This document shows positions 9,807 through 18,610 of a stretch of DNA of 64,000 nt, piece by piece. The first letter of the stretch is position 1. The number at the start of each line of letters is the position of its first letter. The DNA is from Prochlorococcus sp. MIT 1314. Lineage in GTDB: Bacteria > Cyanobacteriota > Cyanobacteriia > PCC-6307 > Cyanobiaceae. The position numbers were made by a program, and so were the translations under genes. The DNA lies in the NCBI RefSeq assembly GCF_034093315.1, contig NZ_CP139300.1:744001-808000 (forward strand). The letters are read 5' to 3'. A model generated the notes under the pieces. The model saw only the letters and a list, made by a program, of their open reading frames with translations. It was not told where the DNA came from and made no database searches.

Positions 9807-9917
9807 TTAGACGTAGGCGATATTTACTAGTGAAATACAACCCAAAAATAATAACAACAATACTAAAAAGCGATTAGACCAATTTCTATTTAAACCACTA
9901 AATTCAAATTCATTCAT
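9807..9917 (-). CDS. small single-span membrane protein, 36 aa, unknown
   Basis: This ORF begins MNEFEFSGLN and continues into one hydrophobic segment (LVLLLLFLGCISLV) ending NIAYV. Its ATG (9917-9915) overlaps the TGA stop (9916-9914) of the upstream 35-codon ORF in an ATGA arrangement, the usual sign of translational coupling. Size and topology recall small photosynthetic or respiratory complex subunits, but I do not match it to any Psb, Pet or Psa peptide. Support is the hydrophobic pattern, the overlap and the lack of any other gene here. Confidence 0.5.
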   Translation of the reverse strand: MNEFEFSGLNRNWSNRFLVLLLLFLGCISLVNIAYV

Positions 9918-10021
9918 GCCCAGGTTCCACCATTAGAACCAAATGCTGTAAGTATAGTTACTGCAACAAAAAGGTAAGGAATAAATTTTAAGGATAATTT
10001 TTTTGCTTGAGCTTGGAACAT
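9914..10021 (-). CDS. small single-span membrane protein, 35 aa, unknown
   Basis: The ORF begins MFQAQAKKLSLKF and has one hydrophobic span (IPYLFVAVTILTAF) followed by GSNGGTWA. It is the first of two overlapping tiny ORFs in the 527-base space between murA and tRNA-Leu, and its TGA overlaps the next ATG. The basic, amphipathic start and single span suggest a small membrane subunit. No function can be assigned. Confidence 0.5.
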   Translation of the reverse strand: MFQAQAKKLSLKFIPYLFVAVTILTAFGSNGGTWA

Positions 10022-10309
10022 TGTTTTTTCTTTTTAACATAACACAATATTACTAATCATGAAGTTATCTGCTAGAAAAAAGGACATTTATTAGCTTTTA
10101 GCTACAGAACTGTATCGTATATGCTTAATTTTTTATTTTTTTTTTAAATTATTGTCAGCAAATCAAATAAATTAATCACTGTGTTTTTATTAAATGGATT
10201 TTAACTAATACCAAATGTGATCTGGATAGCTCTTCCTTAACTACCAAACGAATAGTCAATAAAATGATTTTTGTTATAATAAAAAAGTTCATTATTTTTC
10301 AAAAGCCTT
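10022..10309. other. intergenic space upstream of tRNA-Leu and of the two tiny minus-strand ORFs
   Basis: This AT-rich stretch must hold divergent promoters. A good TATAAT box for the tRNA lies at 10275-10280. Long T and A runs occur around 10131-10147. I see no further ORF beyond an 11-codon one at about 10059, and no stable hairpin. Confidence 0.5.
10275..10280 (+). promoter_or_regulatory. -10 box of the tRNA-Leu/argD transcript
   Basis: A perfect TATAAT sits 29 bases before the tRNA-Leu 5' end, inside ttgTATAATaaa. No good TTGACA lies 16-18 bases upstream, and -35 boxes are often weak in this group. It is the best promoter candidate for the tRNA and, by readthrough, for argD. Confidence 0.5.
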
Positions 10310-10391
10310 GGGAGCGTGGTGGAATTGGTAGACGCACCGCACTCAAAATGCGGCACCTTCGGGTATGTCGGTTCAAGTCCGACCGCTCCCA
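10310..10391 (+). tRNA. tRNA-Leu (anticodon CAA)
   Basis: The gene folds as a class II tRNA of 82 bases with a long variable arm. The acceptor stem is GGGAGCG paired with CGCTCCC, followed by discriminator A. The D-arm contains GGAATTGGTAGAC. The anticodon stem CCGCA/TGCGG closes the loop CTCAAAA with anticodon CAA. The T-arm has GGTTCAAGTCC. CCA is not encoded. The argD ATG follows only five bases after the 3' end. Confidence 0.96.
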
Positions 10392-10396
10392 CTTTG

Positions 10397-11572
10397 ATGA
10401 ATACTTATAGTCGATTCGATATCTCTTTCAAAAAAGGAAAAGGTTGTTGGCTATGGGACAAAAAAGGTAAAAAGTATCTTGATGCAGTCGCTGGTATAGC
10501 AACTTGTAGTCTTGGTCATAGCGATAGAGTTTTAAGAAGAAGGCTATCAACTCAACTAAAAAAGATTCAACACATATCAAATCTCTATAATATTGAAGAA
10601 CAAGAACAATTAAGCGCAACTTTAACTAATATGAGTTGTGCTGAAAGCGTCTTTTTCTGCAATAGTGGTGCGGAAGCAAATGAATCAGCAATTAAATTAA
10701 TTAAAAAATATGGAAATACTGTAAATAAAGATAAAGAATCAATTATTCTTGCAGCAGAATCTAGCTTTCATGGCAGGACGCTGGCAGCCTTGAGTGCTAC
10801 TGGTCAGCCTAAATATCAAAAAGGTTTCGAACCAATGATTCAAGGGTTCAAATTTTTTAAATTTAACAATTTTGATTCGGTAAAAAAATTATTTGAAGAG
10901 TGTGAAAATAATGATCAAAAAGTTTCCGGTGTTTTAGTTGAACCAATACAAGGAGAAGGTGGTGTAATACCTGGAAGTAAAATATTTTTTAAAAACCTAA
11001 GAGATATATGTGATAAATATAATTCTCTTCTCATTTTAGATGAGGTCCAAAGTGGAGTAGGTCGAACTGGAAAAATGTGGGGTTATGAGAATTTAGGAAT
11101 TGAACCTGATGGATTCACCCTTGCTAAAGGATTAGGCGGAGGACATGCAATAGGAGCATTATTGGTAAAAGAAAAAGCCAACATTTTTTCTCCAGGAGAT
11201 CATGCAAGCACTTTTGGGGGGAACCCTTTCGCCTGTAAAGCTGCCCTAACTGTATTAGAGGAAATAAACAGAAGAAATCTTATCAATAATGTTTATCTAA
11301 GAGGGGAACAATTAAGTGCTGGGTTTGAAGAATTATCAAAAAAATTTCCAAATATTATTAGCGGAAAAAGAGGTTTAGGTTTGATACAAGGTCTTGTGAT
11401 CAATGATGATTATGCTGATGCAAAAAAAATTACATTAAAAGCTTTTGATAAAGGATTACTGGTAGTTCCTGCAGGAGGAAACGTTGTAAGGATCGTGCCA
11501 CCATTAGTTATATCTCTAAGAGAAATTAATATTCTTTTGGATAAGCTAAATTCAATTTTTGAAGAGTTATAG
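10397..11572 (+). CDS. argD: acetylornithine aminotransferase
   Basis: ArgD is the PLP enzyme that converts N-acetylglutamate semialdehyde to acetylornithine in arginine synthesis. Starting at ATG 10397 the protein has 391 residues and opens with the conserved NTYSRFDISF and KGCWLWDKKGKKYLD blocks. The frame is also open through the tRNA-Leu gene, but a start there would translate the tRNA. Key motifs are NSGAEANESAIK, FHGRTLAAL, the cofactor Asp in LILDEVQSGVGRTG, and the Schiff-base Lys in LAKGLGGG. The start is unusually close to the tRNA, leaving no room for a ribosome-binding site after tRNA processing. Confidence 0.95.
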   Translation: MNTYSRFDISFKKGKGCWLWDKKGKKYLDAVAGIATCSLGHSDRVLRRRLSTQLKKIQHISNLYNIEEQEQLSATLTNMSCAESVFFCNSGAEANESAIKLIKKYGNTVNKDKESIILAAESSFHGRTLAALSATGQPKYQKGFEPMIQGFKFFKFNNFDSVKKLFEECENNDQKVSGVLVEPIQGEGGVIPGSKIFFKNLRDICDKYNSLLILDEVQSGVGRTGKMWGYENLGIEPDGFTLAKGLGGGHAIGALLVKEKANIFSPGDHASTFGGNPFACKAALTVLEEINRRNLINNVYLRGEQLSAGFEELSKKFPNIISGKRGLGLIQGLVINDDYADAKKITLKAFDKGLLVVPAGGNVVRIVPPLVISLREINILLDKLNSIFEEL

Positions 11573-11583
11573 CAATTTAAATT

Positions 11584-12816
11584 TTGAAAAATGCAAATCT
11601 AAAATTTTTTGAATTATTATCACCTAAAGATGAAAGGGATAATATCAAGTTAGGTTTATCAAGAATTAAAAAAGCACTTCAAGAACTTGGTAATCCTTGC
11701 AAGAATATCCCCGCGATACAAATTATTGGAACCAATGGCAAAGGATCAATCGCGGCATATTTAGAAAGTATACTTTTTGAAGCTAAAAGGAATTTTGGTG
11801 TAACGACATCTCCTCATCTTTTGGACGTATGCGAGAGGATTAGAGTTAATAAAAAAAATATTAACAACACTGATTTCGAAAAAATCTATAGATTAATAGA
11901 AAAAAAATTTGCGACATTAGAATTAACTCCTTTTGAAAAGATCATTTGCTGCGCACTAAATTTTTTTGACCATCAAAAAGTTGAATTGCTCATTCTTGAA
12001 GCTGGCTTAGGGGGACGATTAGACGCTACAACAGCCCATAAATCTAGACCAATAATTGCTATTGGGAATATTGGCTTAGACCATAAAGAATTTCTTGGAG
12101 ATACGATTGAAAAAATTGCCAAAGAAAAATTAGCAGTTATTGAAAAAAACTCAATTGTCATCTCATGCAACCAAAATAGTCAAGTTGAAAATTTAATAAT
12201 CAAAAAAGTTAAAGAGGTTGGAGCAGAAATTATTTGGAAAGATTCAATTTCAAGCAGCTATGAGCTTGGATTAAAAGGAATTTTCCAAAAGAAAAATGCT
12301 TCAGTAGCTGTTGGAGCAATTGAAGCGCTGAATAATTTGGGATTTAATATTAAAGAAAAACACATATCTGAAGGTCTTAAAAAGACAGCTTGGAACGGAA
12401 GGCTAGAAATAATAAATTATTTCAATAAAGAAATTCTTGTAGATTGTGCGCATAATTATCCCGCTGCAAAAGCACTCTCTAATGAGCGAAGGAATTGGGA
12501 GAATGAAGATAAAGGAATTTATTGGATTTTAGGTGTCCAAAGACAAAAAGATATTTACGCAATATTAAAAACACTTGTAAAGAAAAATGATCACTTGTTA
12601 CTTGTGCCAGTTCCAAACCAACCTAGTTGGCAATTAAACGATCTCTCTGAGATTAAAGAAATTGACTTTAAAAAAACAATTGAATTTAAAACATTTCAAC
12701 TTGCCATTGAGTATTTATTTTCTTTAGAAAAATGGCCACCTAATCATCCTGTTCTAACAGGTTCTATTTTTTTAGTTGCTGAATTTATTAAATTTGCAAA
12801 TAAACAGAAATGTTAA
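11584..12816 (+). CDS. folC: folylpolyglutamate synthase / dihydrofolate synthase
   Basis: FolC, a Mur-ligase relative, adds glutamate to dihydropteroate and/or tetrahydrofolate. The 410-residue protein starts at a TTG 11 bases after argD, so the two are likely cotranscribed. The ATP-binding loop is in GTNGKGSIAAYLE, followed by TSPHLLDVCERIRVN, ILEAGLGGRLDATT and a C-terminal DCAHNYPAAKAL block. Its end overlaps the convergent FAD-linked oxidase gene by four bases. Sequence alone does not separate the two activities. Confidence 0.93.
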   Translation: MKNANLKFFELLSPKDERDNIKLGLSRIKKALQELGNPCKNIPAIQIIGTNGKGSIAAYLESILFEAKRNFGVTTSPHLLDVCERIRVNKKNINNTDFEKIYRLIEKKFATLELTPFEKIICCALNFFDHQKVELLILEAGLGGRLDATTAHKSRPIIAIGNIGLDHKEFLGDTIEKIAKEKLAVIEKNSIVISCNQNSQVENLIIKKVKEVGAEIIWKDSISSSYELGLKGIFQKKNASVAVGAIEALNNLGFNIKEKHISEGLKKTAWNGRLEIINYFNKEILVDCAHNYPAAKALSNERRNWENEDKGIYWILGVQRQKDIYAILKTLVKKNDHLLLVPVPNQPSWQLNDLSEIKEIDFKKTIEFKTFQLAIEYLFSLEKWPPNHPVLTGSIFLVAEFIKFANKQKC

Positions 12817-14168
12817 ATATTAAATTGTTCCTTTACTTCCCAACCTTCCAATTTTCCTGGATTTAATAGCCCTTTAGGATCAAATTTTAATTTTGCTTTT
12901 ACTTGATCTGCGTCAACCACTCCTAGGCCTCCGCCTTCGACAGTTAAAACATGGGGATTAAAAATAAACGCACCAAGTTTCTTACAATCTTCCATTATTT
13001 CATTTAATTCATCTACCCCATTCCACTTTAATACAGGCAAAGCCGCTAATCGCGGTGATCCTTGTTGAGACACTGCCTCTAAATGCCAAAGAACTTTTCT
13101 ACCCCATTTTTTTCTCAAAAAATCAATCAATTCTATTTCATTATTAAGAGGCAAAAGCATCTGTAAATACGTCCAATTTTTATCCCTAGACCTCATATGA
13201 AGCGTTGTATGATTCCATACGACTTCAGAAATTCCATTGACAAGTTTTTCTTCTTCCCCAAGGAGGGTAAATTCAACTTTGAATTTTTTACAAATTAGTT
13301 CGATGGTTTTTGTCCCTCCAAGAGTAGATTGAATTAATATCTTGTGACTTCTAGAATTACTTTTAAACCATTTTGGCATTTGATCTACAATTTCTTCTTC
13401 AAGAATTGCTCCAAGTTTCAGATCAATTGCTGCGCTAGTAAGAGTTTTTAATATTTCTATTGTTTTTTTAAATTCAATACAGTCGATAACTATTGAATAC
13501 CACTTGCGTTTAATATCAGTAGCAAGTGTTAAAGAAGTAATTATTCCATTAGTCCCATAAGCATGATTTAGAGGTTCGGACTCTTCGGCATCAAATTTTA
13601 ATAATGCAGGTTTTTCATTCATCGTTATTGCCTCTAAACCAATAAGATTTCCTGGATCTCTTAAAAATCCCCACCTAATGGATCCAATACCTCCTGATCC
13701 ACCTGCAATAAAACCTCCAATTGTTGCAGTTTTCCAAGTACTAGGAAGTAACCTCAATTCCCTCCCATATTTTTCTAATTGTTTATTCAAATCTCCCATA
13801 ACGCAGCCAGACTGTACTTTTACAAAACCTGTATCCGGATCAAATTCTTCTAACTTATTAAAGTGACTCATCTGCATTACAACTCCTTTAAACAATGGGA
13901 CAGCTTGTCCATAATTACCTGTACCTGAGCCCCTTAAAGTAAGTGGGATAGAAAATTCCCAACAAATTTTTGCTACTTCCTTTACCGCTTTTTGATCACT
14001 AGGTCTTACCACCAAATCAGCAATACATTCGTCTAATTTTTCAGTAAGGATTGGAGAGTAGTTATAAAAATCTTTTGAAAGTCTTTTTATATCAGATTGG
14101 CTTTCAATAATCTCTAAGTTATTGACTTCCCTAAATTTGTCTATAAATTTAAGAATATTTGATTTCAT
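12813..14168 (-). CDS. FAD-binding oxidoreductase, GlcD-like
   Basis: The 451-residue flavoprotein belongs to the VAO/PCMH (GlcD) family. The N-terminal FAD_binding_4 domain (about 45-220) carries VVRPSDQKAV, LRGSGTGNYGQAVP and GGFIAGGSGGIGSIRWG. The C-terminal FAD-linked oxidase cap ends in DPKGLLNPGKL. Relatives oxidise glycolate or D-lactate. GlcD in the glycolate dehydrogenase complex is usually longer (about 490) and encoded with GlcE and GlcF, neither of which is adjacent here. It lies downstream of and in line with the deaminase-like gene, 38 bases away, so the two may act together. The substrate is unknown. Confidence 0.85.
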   Translation of the reverse strand: MKSNILKFIDKFREVNNLEIIESQSDIKRLSKDFYNYSPILTEKLDECIADLVVRPSDQKAVKEVAKICWEFSIPLTLRGSGTGNYGQAVPLFKGVVMQMSHFNKLEEFDPDTGFVKVQSGCVMGDLNKQLEKYGRELRLLPSTWKTATIGGFIAGGSGGIGSIRWGFLRDPGNLIGLEAITMNEKPALLKFDAEESEPLNHAYGTNGIITSLTLATDIKRKWYSIVIDCIEFKKTIEILKTLTSAAIDLKLGAILEEEIVDQMPKWFKSNSRSHKILIQSTLGGTKTIELICKKFKVEFTLLGEEEKLVNGISEVVWNHTTLHMRSRDKNWTYLQMLLPLNNEIELIDFLRKKWGRKVLWHLEAVSQQGSPRLAALPVLKWNGVDELNEIMEDCKKLGAFIFNPHVLTVEGGGLGVVDADQVKAKLKFDPKGLLNPGKLEGWEVKEQFNI

Positions 14169-14206
14169 TAATAAAATTTTTATTGTTTTGTATATAAATT
14201 AGCCGA

Positions 14207-15442
14207 TTAGCAATATAAATCGCCTTTTATAAACACTTTTCTCTTTAAGGTACTCGAAAAAACATCTGCCCATCTTTGTGCATCTAAAATTACAAAGTCA
14301 GCAGGGCAACCCTTTTTAATTAAACCATCCCATTTTAAGTTTAATAATCTGCTTGGAGCTAAAAAAATAGAAGATAGAGTCATTCTCTCCCAGGGATTTA
14401 ATTGAAGCATAGGTATCGAGCAAGACAACATATAAAAAGGGTCAAAATTACCAAATGGGTACCAGGGATCTTGAACGTTATCACTACCTAGAGATACATC
14501 CACGTGAGATTTTTGTAATTGCTTTATTGGCGCAACTGGTCTTTTTAATTGAGTAGTTTTAGTGTCTCGATTAAGCAGCCAAAAATTTGTTAATGGTAAA
14601 GCAATAACTTTTATATTTTTCTTAGCCATTTTTTCTCCTAAATTTGAAATCTCTTCATGACTGAGAGAAATAAGACTACTCAAATGACTACAAGTAATCG
14701 GAATACTATTAATTTTTGAATTTTCGATTGTCTCCAATAAGACTTTTATTCCTGCTCCAGGCTCAATAATTGATTCATCTATGTGCAAATCAATTTCTAA
14801 TTTATATTTACTAGCGAGAAGAAGCATCTTTGAAAGAAATTTACTAGTATCTTTTTTATTAAAAGGAGGAACAACAACACCCCCTAAGATGCCTCCATGA
14901 GAGGAAAATATTTTTGCTAACTCTTCTCCACTAGAAGTATCCCAGAATTCCAATGGGGCTAGAGCAACAAATTGTAATGTCAACTCAGATGAAAATTTTT
15001 TTTGTAATTTAAAAAGTTCAATCCAAATATCTATCGGTTGACATTTGTATGTATCAATATGACTTCTAATAGCTCGGTATCCATTTTTTATGGCAAGTTT
15101 TAATGATTTTTCAACTCTCTTAATAACCTTATCAGAGGTTCTAGTTTTATGTTCTTCAAGATTTACTGCTAATGCTCGTCCATAGTTTGATTCCAGATTA
15201 GGAAAATCTTCCCATGTAAAGGATTTATCAAAATGCGAATGCGTTTCAACAAATCTTGGAAATAAAATATTTTTTGGTTTGGCAACTTTATTTTTTAACG
15301 GCTTTAACTCAGATACGAATCCATCCTCCCAGCTGATGGAAATTGAACATAAATCCTCTACATCAATAATGAGGTTATCAAACTCTTCTATTAAACAAAG
15401 GCTTCTGGGAATAAGAACCTCAGCTTTGCCGGAATTACTCAA
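14207..15442 (-). CDS. amidohydrolase, cytosine deaminase-like
   Basis: This 411-residue metal-dependent hydrolase resembles cytosine deaminase (CodA). Metal and catalytic motifs are FVETHSHFDKSF, AIRSHIDTYK, IDLHIDES, CSHLSSL and LGSDNVQDPWYPFG, ending in the usual C-terminal strand PADFVILDA. E. coli CodA is about 427 residues. The true substrate may be cytosine, another N-heterocycle or an amide; the HxHxD pattern and GSDN loop support a deaminase-type member. It shares a strand with the GlcD-like oxidase downstream. Confidence 0.82.
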   Translation of the reverse strand: MSNSGKAEVLIPRSLCLIEEFDNLIIDVEDLCSISISWEDGFVSELKPLKNKVAKPKNILFPRFVETHSHFDKSFTWEDFPNLESNYGRALAVNLEEHKTRTSDKVIKRVEKSLKLAIKNGYRAIRSHIDTYKCQPIDIWIELFKLQKKFSSELTLQFVALAPLEFWDTSSGEELAKIFSSHGGILGGVVVPPFNKKDTSKFLSKMLLLASKYKLEIDLHIDESIIEPGAGIKVLLETIENSKINSIPITCSHLSSLISLSHEEISNLGEKMAKKNIKVIALPLTNFWLLNRDTKTTQLKRPVAPIKQLQKSHVDVSLGSDNVQDPWYPFGNFDPFYMLSCSIPMLQLNPWERMTLSSIFLAPSRLLNLKWDGLIKKGCPADFVILDAQRWADVFSSTLKRKVFIKGDLYC

Positions 15443-15570
15443 ATTTTTAAATTTTCTTTTATTTTAAAACATAAGAAAACTTTAATGTATAAGAAAATAA
15501 TTCAAATTTCGCCAAAAGATAAAAATAACTATGAAAATTTACCCTTGAGTTGTTAAATTTATAAATGTGA

Positions 15571-15644
15571 GGCGGGCGTCGCCAAGTGGTTAAGGCAGCG
15601 GCTTGTGGCGCCGCTATTCGGGGGTTCGAATCCCCTCGCTCGCC
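15571..15644 (+). tRNA. tRNA-His (anticodon GTG)
   Basis: The acceptor stem GCGGGCG (15572-15578) pairs with CGCTCGC (15637-15643), with one G-T wobble. The gene encodes the extra G at position -1 (15571) opposite C73 (15644), the identity mark of tRNA-His. The anticodon stem GCGGC/GCCGC closes the loop TTGTGGC, giving GTG. The T-arm is GGGGG-TTCGAAT-CCCCT. A TATAAA at 15560-15565 might be its -10 box. Confidence 0.96.
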
Positions 15645-15716
15645 CTCAAAAAAATTGCAGCAAAATTATTTAACTTGTAATTTTGAATTAAAGTTCATAA
15701 AGAAATTCCTAGAAAA

Positions 15717-17111
15717 GTGCTAACTAAAACAAAACTAGACGAAAAAAAATTTCAAAGGAATTCAACTATAGGCAGTTATTGGATAACCACATTTGGATGC
15801 CAAATGAACAAGGCTGATTCTGAGAGAATGGCTGGGACATTAGAGAAAATGGGATATACCAGAGCAGAAAATGAATTAAATGCCGATTTGGTCTTATACA
15901 ATACATGCACTATCAGAGATAATGCGGAGCAAAAAGTTTATAGCTTTTTAGGAAGACAAGCAAAAAGAAAACACAAAACACCTAACCTTAAACTGGTTGT
16001 TGCAGGTTGCCTTGCTCAGCAAGAGGGAGAGTCCTTACTAAGAAGAGTCCCAGAACTTGATCTTGTAATGGGACCTCAACACGTAAACAACCTTGAGAAT
16101 TTACTGGGGAAAGTTGATTTAGGAAATCAAGTTGCTGCCACAGAAGAAACCTTCATTTCTGAAGACATAACAAGTGCCAGAAGAGAAAGCTCTATTTGTG
16201 GCTGGGTTAATATCATTTATGGATGTAATGAAAGATGTTCATATTGTGTAGTTCCATCTGTAAGAGGTAAAGAGCAATCAAGATATCCAAATGCGATAAA
16301 AAGTGAGATCCAAAAATTAGCTGATGATAATTTTAAAGAAATTACTCTTTTGGGTCAGAATATTGATGCTTATGGTAGAGATCTTCCAGGGACTACAAAA
16401 GAGGGAAGGAAAGAAAATACTCTAACTGATCTTTTATATTATATTCATGATGTTCAAGGGATTCGCAGAATAAGATTTGCTACTAGTCATCCAAGATATT
16501 TTTCAAAAAGATTGATTCAAGCTTGTTTTGAACTTGATAAAGTCTGTGAACATTTCCATATTCCCTTCCAAAGTGGAAATAATGAGATTTTAAAGCAAAT
16601 GTCCAGAGGATACACCATTAAAAAGTATAAAAATATTATTGAGCATATAAGATCATTAATGCCAGACGCATCAATCACAGCTGATGCAATAGTTGCTTTC
16701 CCTGGAGAAACCGAACAACAATATCAAGATACATTAAAGCTAATATCAGAAATTGGCTTTGATCAAGTAAATACAGCCGCATACTCTCCAAGACCAAACA
16801 CTCCCGCAGCAGTTTGGTCGAATCAACTTTCGGAAGAGGTAAAAAAAGCTAGATTGCAAGAAATTAATGATTTGGTCGAGAAAACTGCTAGAAGAAGAAA
16901 TCAAAGATACATTAATAATATCGAAAGCGTTTTAATTGAGGGTTTAAATCCAAAAAATTCCTCGCAAATTATGGGTAGAACTAGAACAAATAGATTAACT
17001 TTCGTAGAGATTCCAAATAACATTCAATTTAATTTTTCACTGGGTGATGAAATAGATGTCAGGATTAATGAAGCAAGACCTTTTTCATTAACAGGTGAAC
17101 TTTTCAAATAA
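15717..17111 (+). CDS. miaB: tRNA-2-methylthio-N6-dimethylallyladenosine synthase MiaB
   Basis: MiaB is a radical-SAM enzyme that methylthiolates i6A37 in tRNAs. The 464-residue protein starts at a GTG. The N-terminal UPF0004 domain has cluster cysteines C28 ([13 protein letters not shown]), C64 (NTCTIRDNA) and C98 (AGCLAQQEG). The radical-SAM CxxxCxxC triad is C170, C174, C177 in [15 protein letters not shown]-terminal TRAM domain ends the protein. ddl follows after 10 bases. Confidence 0.96.
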   Translation: MLTKTKLDEKKFQRNSTIGSYWITTFGCQMNKADSERMAGTLEKMGYTRAENELNADLVLYNTCTIRDNAEQKVYSFLGRQAKRKHKTPNLKLVVAGCLAQQEGESLLRRVPELDLVMGPQHVNNLENLLGKVDLGNQVAATEETFISEDITSARRESSICGWVNIIYGCNERCSYCVVPSVRGKEQSRYPNAIKSEIQKLADDNFKEITLLGQNIDAYGRDLPGTTKEGRKENTLTDLLYYIHDVQGIRRIRFATSHPRYFSKRLIQACFELDKVCEHFHIPFQSGNNEILKQMSRGYTIKKYKNIIEHIRSLMPDASITADAIVAFPGETEQQYQDTLKLISEIGFDQVNTAAYSPRPNTPAAVWSNQLSEEVKKARLQEINDLVEKTARRRNQRYINNIESVLIEGLNPKNSSQIMGRTRTNRLTFVEIPNNIQFNFSLGDEIDVRINEARPFSLTGELFK

Positions 17112-17121
17112 TTTTTTCTAA

Positions 17122-18189
17122 ATGATCAGGGAAAAGAAAAAATGTATTGGATTAATATTTGGTGGTTATTCCAATGAACATGAAGTATCTATATCCTCTG
17201 CAAAAACAGTTTTTCAAGCATTTAATTCAGAAATAAACAAAAAACGCTTTACTATTAAAGCCTTTTACATAAACAAATTTGGAGATTGGATTGATAGTGA
17301 CAGTTCTGAAAAAATCCTAATTGATGAAATTGAAAATAATACAACAAAAAAACAAGGAATTTTGAATCAAGAAAAAATTAACTTCCTAGAGGGAATCGAA
17401 TTTCAAAATGTTGATGTATGGTTTCCTCTTTTACATGGATTTAATGGTGAAGACGGATCAATTCATGGCTTACTGAGATTTACAAAGAAACCTTTAGTCG
17501 GATGTGGAATTATAGGCTCAGCACTTGGAATGGATAAAATATTGATGAAAACAATTTTCTCAAACCTAAAACTTCCACAAGTTAATTATCTTGTTTTTCA
17601 AAATGAAGATCTCAACGAAAAAGAAGTCAAAAATAAGTTAATCAATGAAATTAAAAAAAATTTAAATTTTCCTATTTTTGTTAAACCCTCGAACTCTGGA
17701 TCATCTCTTGGCATCTCCAAAGTCAAAAATGAATCGGAAATATTACAATCATTAGAAAAGGCTCAGAAAATAGATCCTAGAATCTTAGTAGAGGAAGGTT
17801 TGGAGGTAAGGGAGATTGAATGCGGAATAATTGGGAATTCAAAACTATTAACCTCTGAGATAGGCGAAGTGAAATACGAAAATGATTGGTATGATTACGA
17901 TTCAAAATACAACTCAAATAATAAAATAACTATCCCAGCTGAAATAGATTCTAAAATTACTCAACAAATTAAAGAAATCGCTATTAAAAGTTGTAGAGCA
18001 TTAAATATTTTTGGTTTTGCCAGAGTAGATTTCTTTTTAGAAAAATCTTCAAATAAAATCATGTTAAATGAAATAAATACAATTCCTGGTTTTACCAAAA
18101 ACAGTATGTTTCCAATGCTATGGAAAGCTTCAGGTTTAAATATTGAACAACTTGTGGCTAAACTAGTAGATATATCTCTAGATTTATAA
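17122..18189 (+). CDS. ddl: D-alanine--D-alanine ligase
   Basis: Ddl joins two D-alanines with ATP for the peptidoglycan precursor pentapeptide. The 355-residue ATP-grasp protein shows LIFGGYSNEHEVSISSA at the N-terminus, FPLLHGFNGEDGSIHGLL, the P-loop-like FVKPSNSGSSLGISKV, and the metal-binding end RVDFFLE with MLNEINTIPGFTKNSMFP. It sits between miaB and the ftsQ-ftsZ genes, so wall synthesis and division genes are read in one direction. Confidence 0.96.
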   Translation: MIREKKKCIGLIFGGYSNEHEVSISSAKTVFQAFNSEINKKRFTIKAFYINKFGDWIDSDSSEKILIDEIENNTTKKQGILNQEKINFLEGIEFQNVDVWFPLLHGFNGEDGSIHGLLRFTKKPLVGCGIIGSALGMDKILMKTIFSNLKLPQVNYLVFQNEDLNEKEVKNKLINEIKKNLNFPIFVKPSNSGSSLGISKVKNESEILQSLEKAQKIDPRILVEEGLEVREIECGIIGNSKLLTSEIGEVKYENDWYDYDSKYNSNNKITIPAEIDSKITQQIKEIAIKSCRALNIFGFARVDFFLEKSSNKIMLNEINTIPGFTKNSMFPMLWKASGLNIEQLVAKLVDISLDL

Positions 18190-18199
18190 TTCAAGTAAA

Positions 18200-18610
18200 A
18201 TGTTGCATGGAATTCTTTGGCTACCTTTACTTTTTATCTTTGTTTTATTGACTGCTCTAGGATGGTTAGAAAGAAGAAGGCAAAATCTTTTTAGAAGTTG
18301 GGCAAATGGTTCTGAACTTTGTAAGTTAGATAGTTCAGGTGCAGCCTCCTTAAGGGACGGTGAATTGAGATGGAGCGCATTTGAAGCTGGCACATTTGAA
18401 GAAAAAGATAGTTTCACAATCAAAAAACTTGAATTAGTTGAGTTAATGGCCCTAACTTCTGGAGAGGCCCCTCTCACAAAAGAATCTCAAGGAAAGTGCC
18501 GATTGAGATTAGTAGGAGATGGTAAAGAGATGGATGTACCTTTTTCAGATGCAGAACAAGCTAGAGCATGGATGGACCAATTGATGGAAAAAGCTAGATG
18601 TGATTTGTGA
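18200..18610 (+). CDS. conserved cyanobacterial membrane-anchored protein, unknown
   Basis: The 136-residue protein has one N-terminal membrane span (about residues 4-22: LWLPLLFIFVLLTALGWL) followed by ERRR, so the soluble part is probably cytoplasmic. The rest (LCKLDSSGAASLRDGELRWSAF onward) looks like a small beta-rich domain with an amphipathic C-terminal helix. I do not recognise the family. It lies 10 bases after ddl and overlaps ftsQ by four bases (GTGA), so it probably belongs to the same transcript and may have an envelope role; that role is only inferred from position. Confidence 0.8.
   Translation: MLHGILWLPLLFIFVLLTALGWLERRRQNLFRSWANGSELCKLDSSGAASLRDGELRWSAFEAGTFEEKDSFTIKKLELVELMALTSGEAPLTKESQGKCRLRLVGDGKEMDVPFSDAEQARAWMDQLMEKARCDL

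Noticed and set aside
10316-10396. Extension of argD back through the tRNA-Leu gene from a GTG
   Set aside because: It would translate the tRNA itself, and the conserved ArgD N-terminus (NTYSRFDI) begins exactly at ATG 10397.
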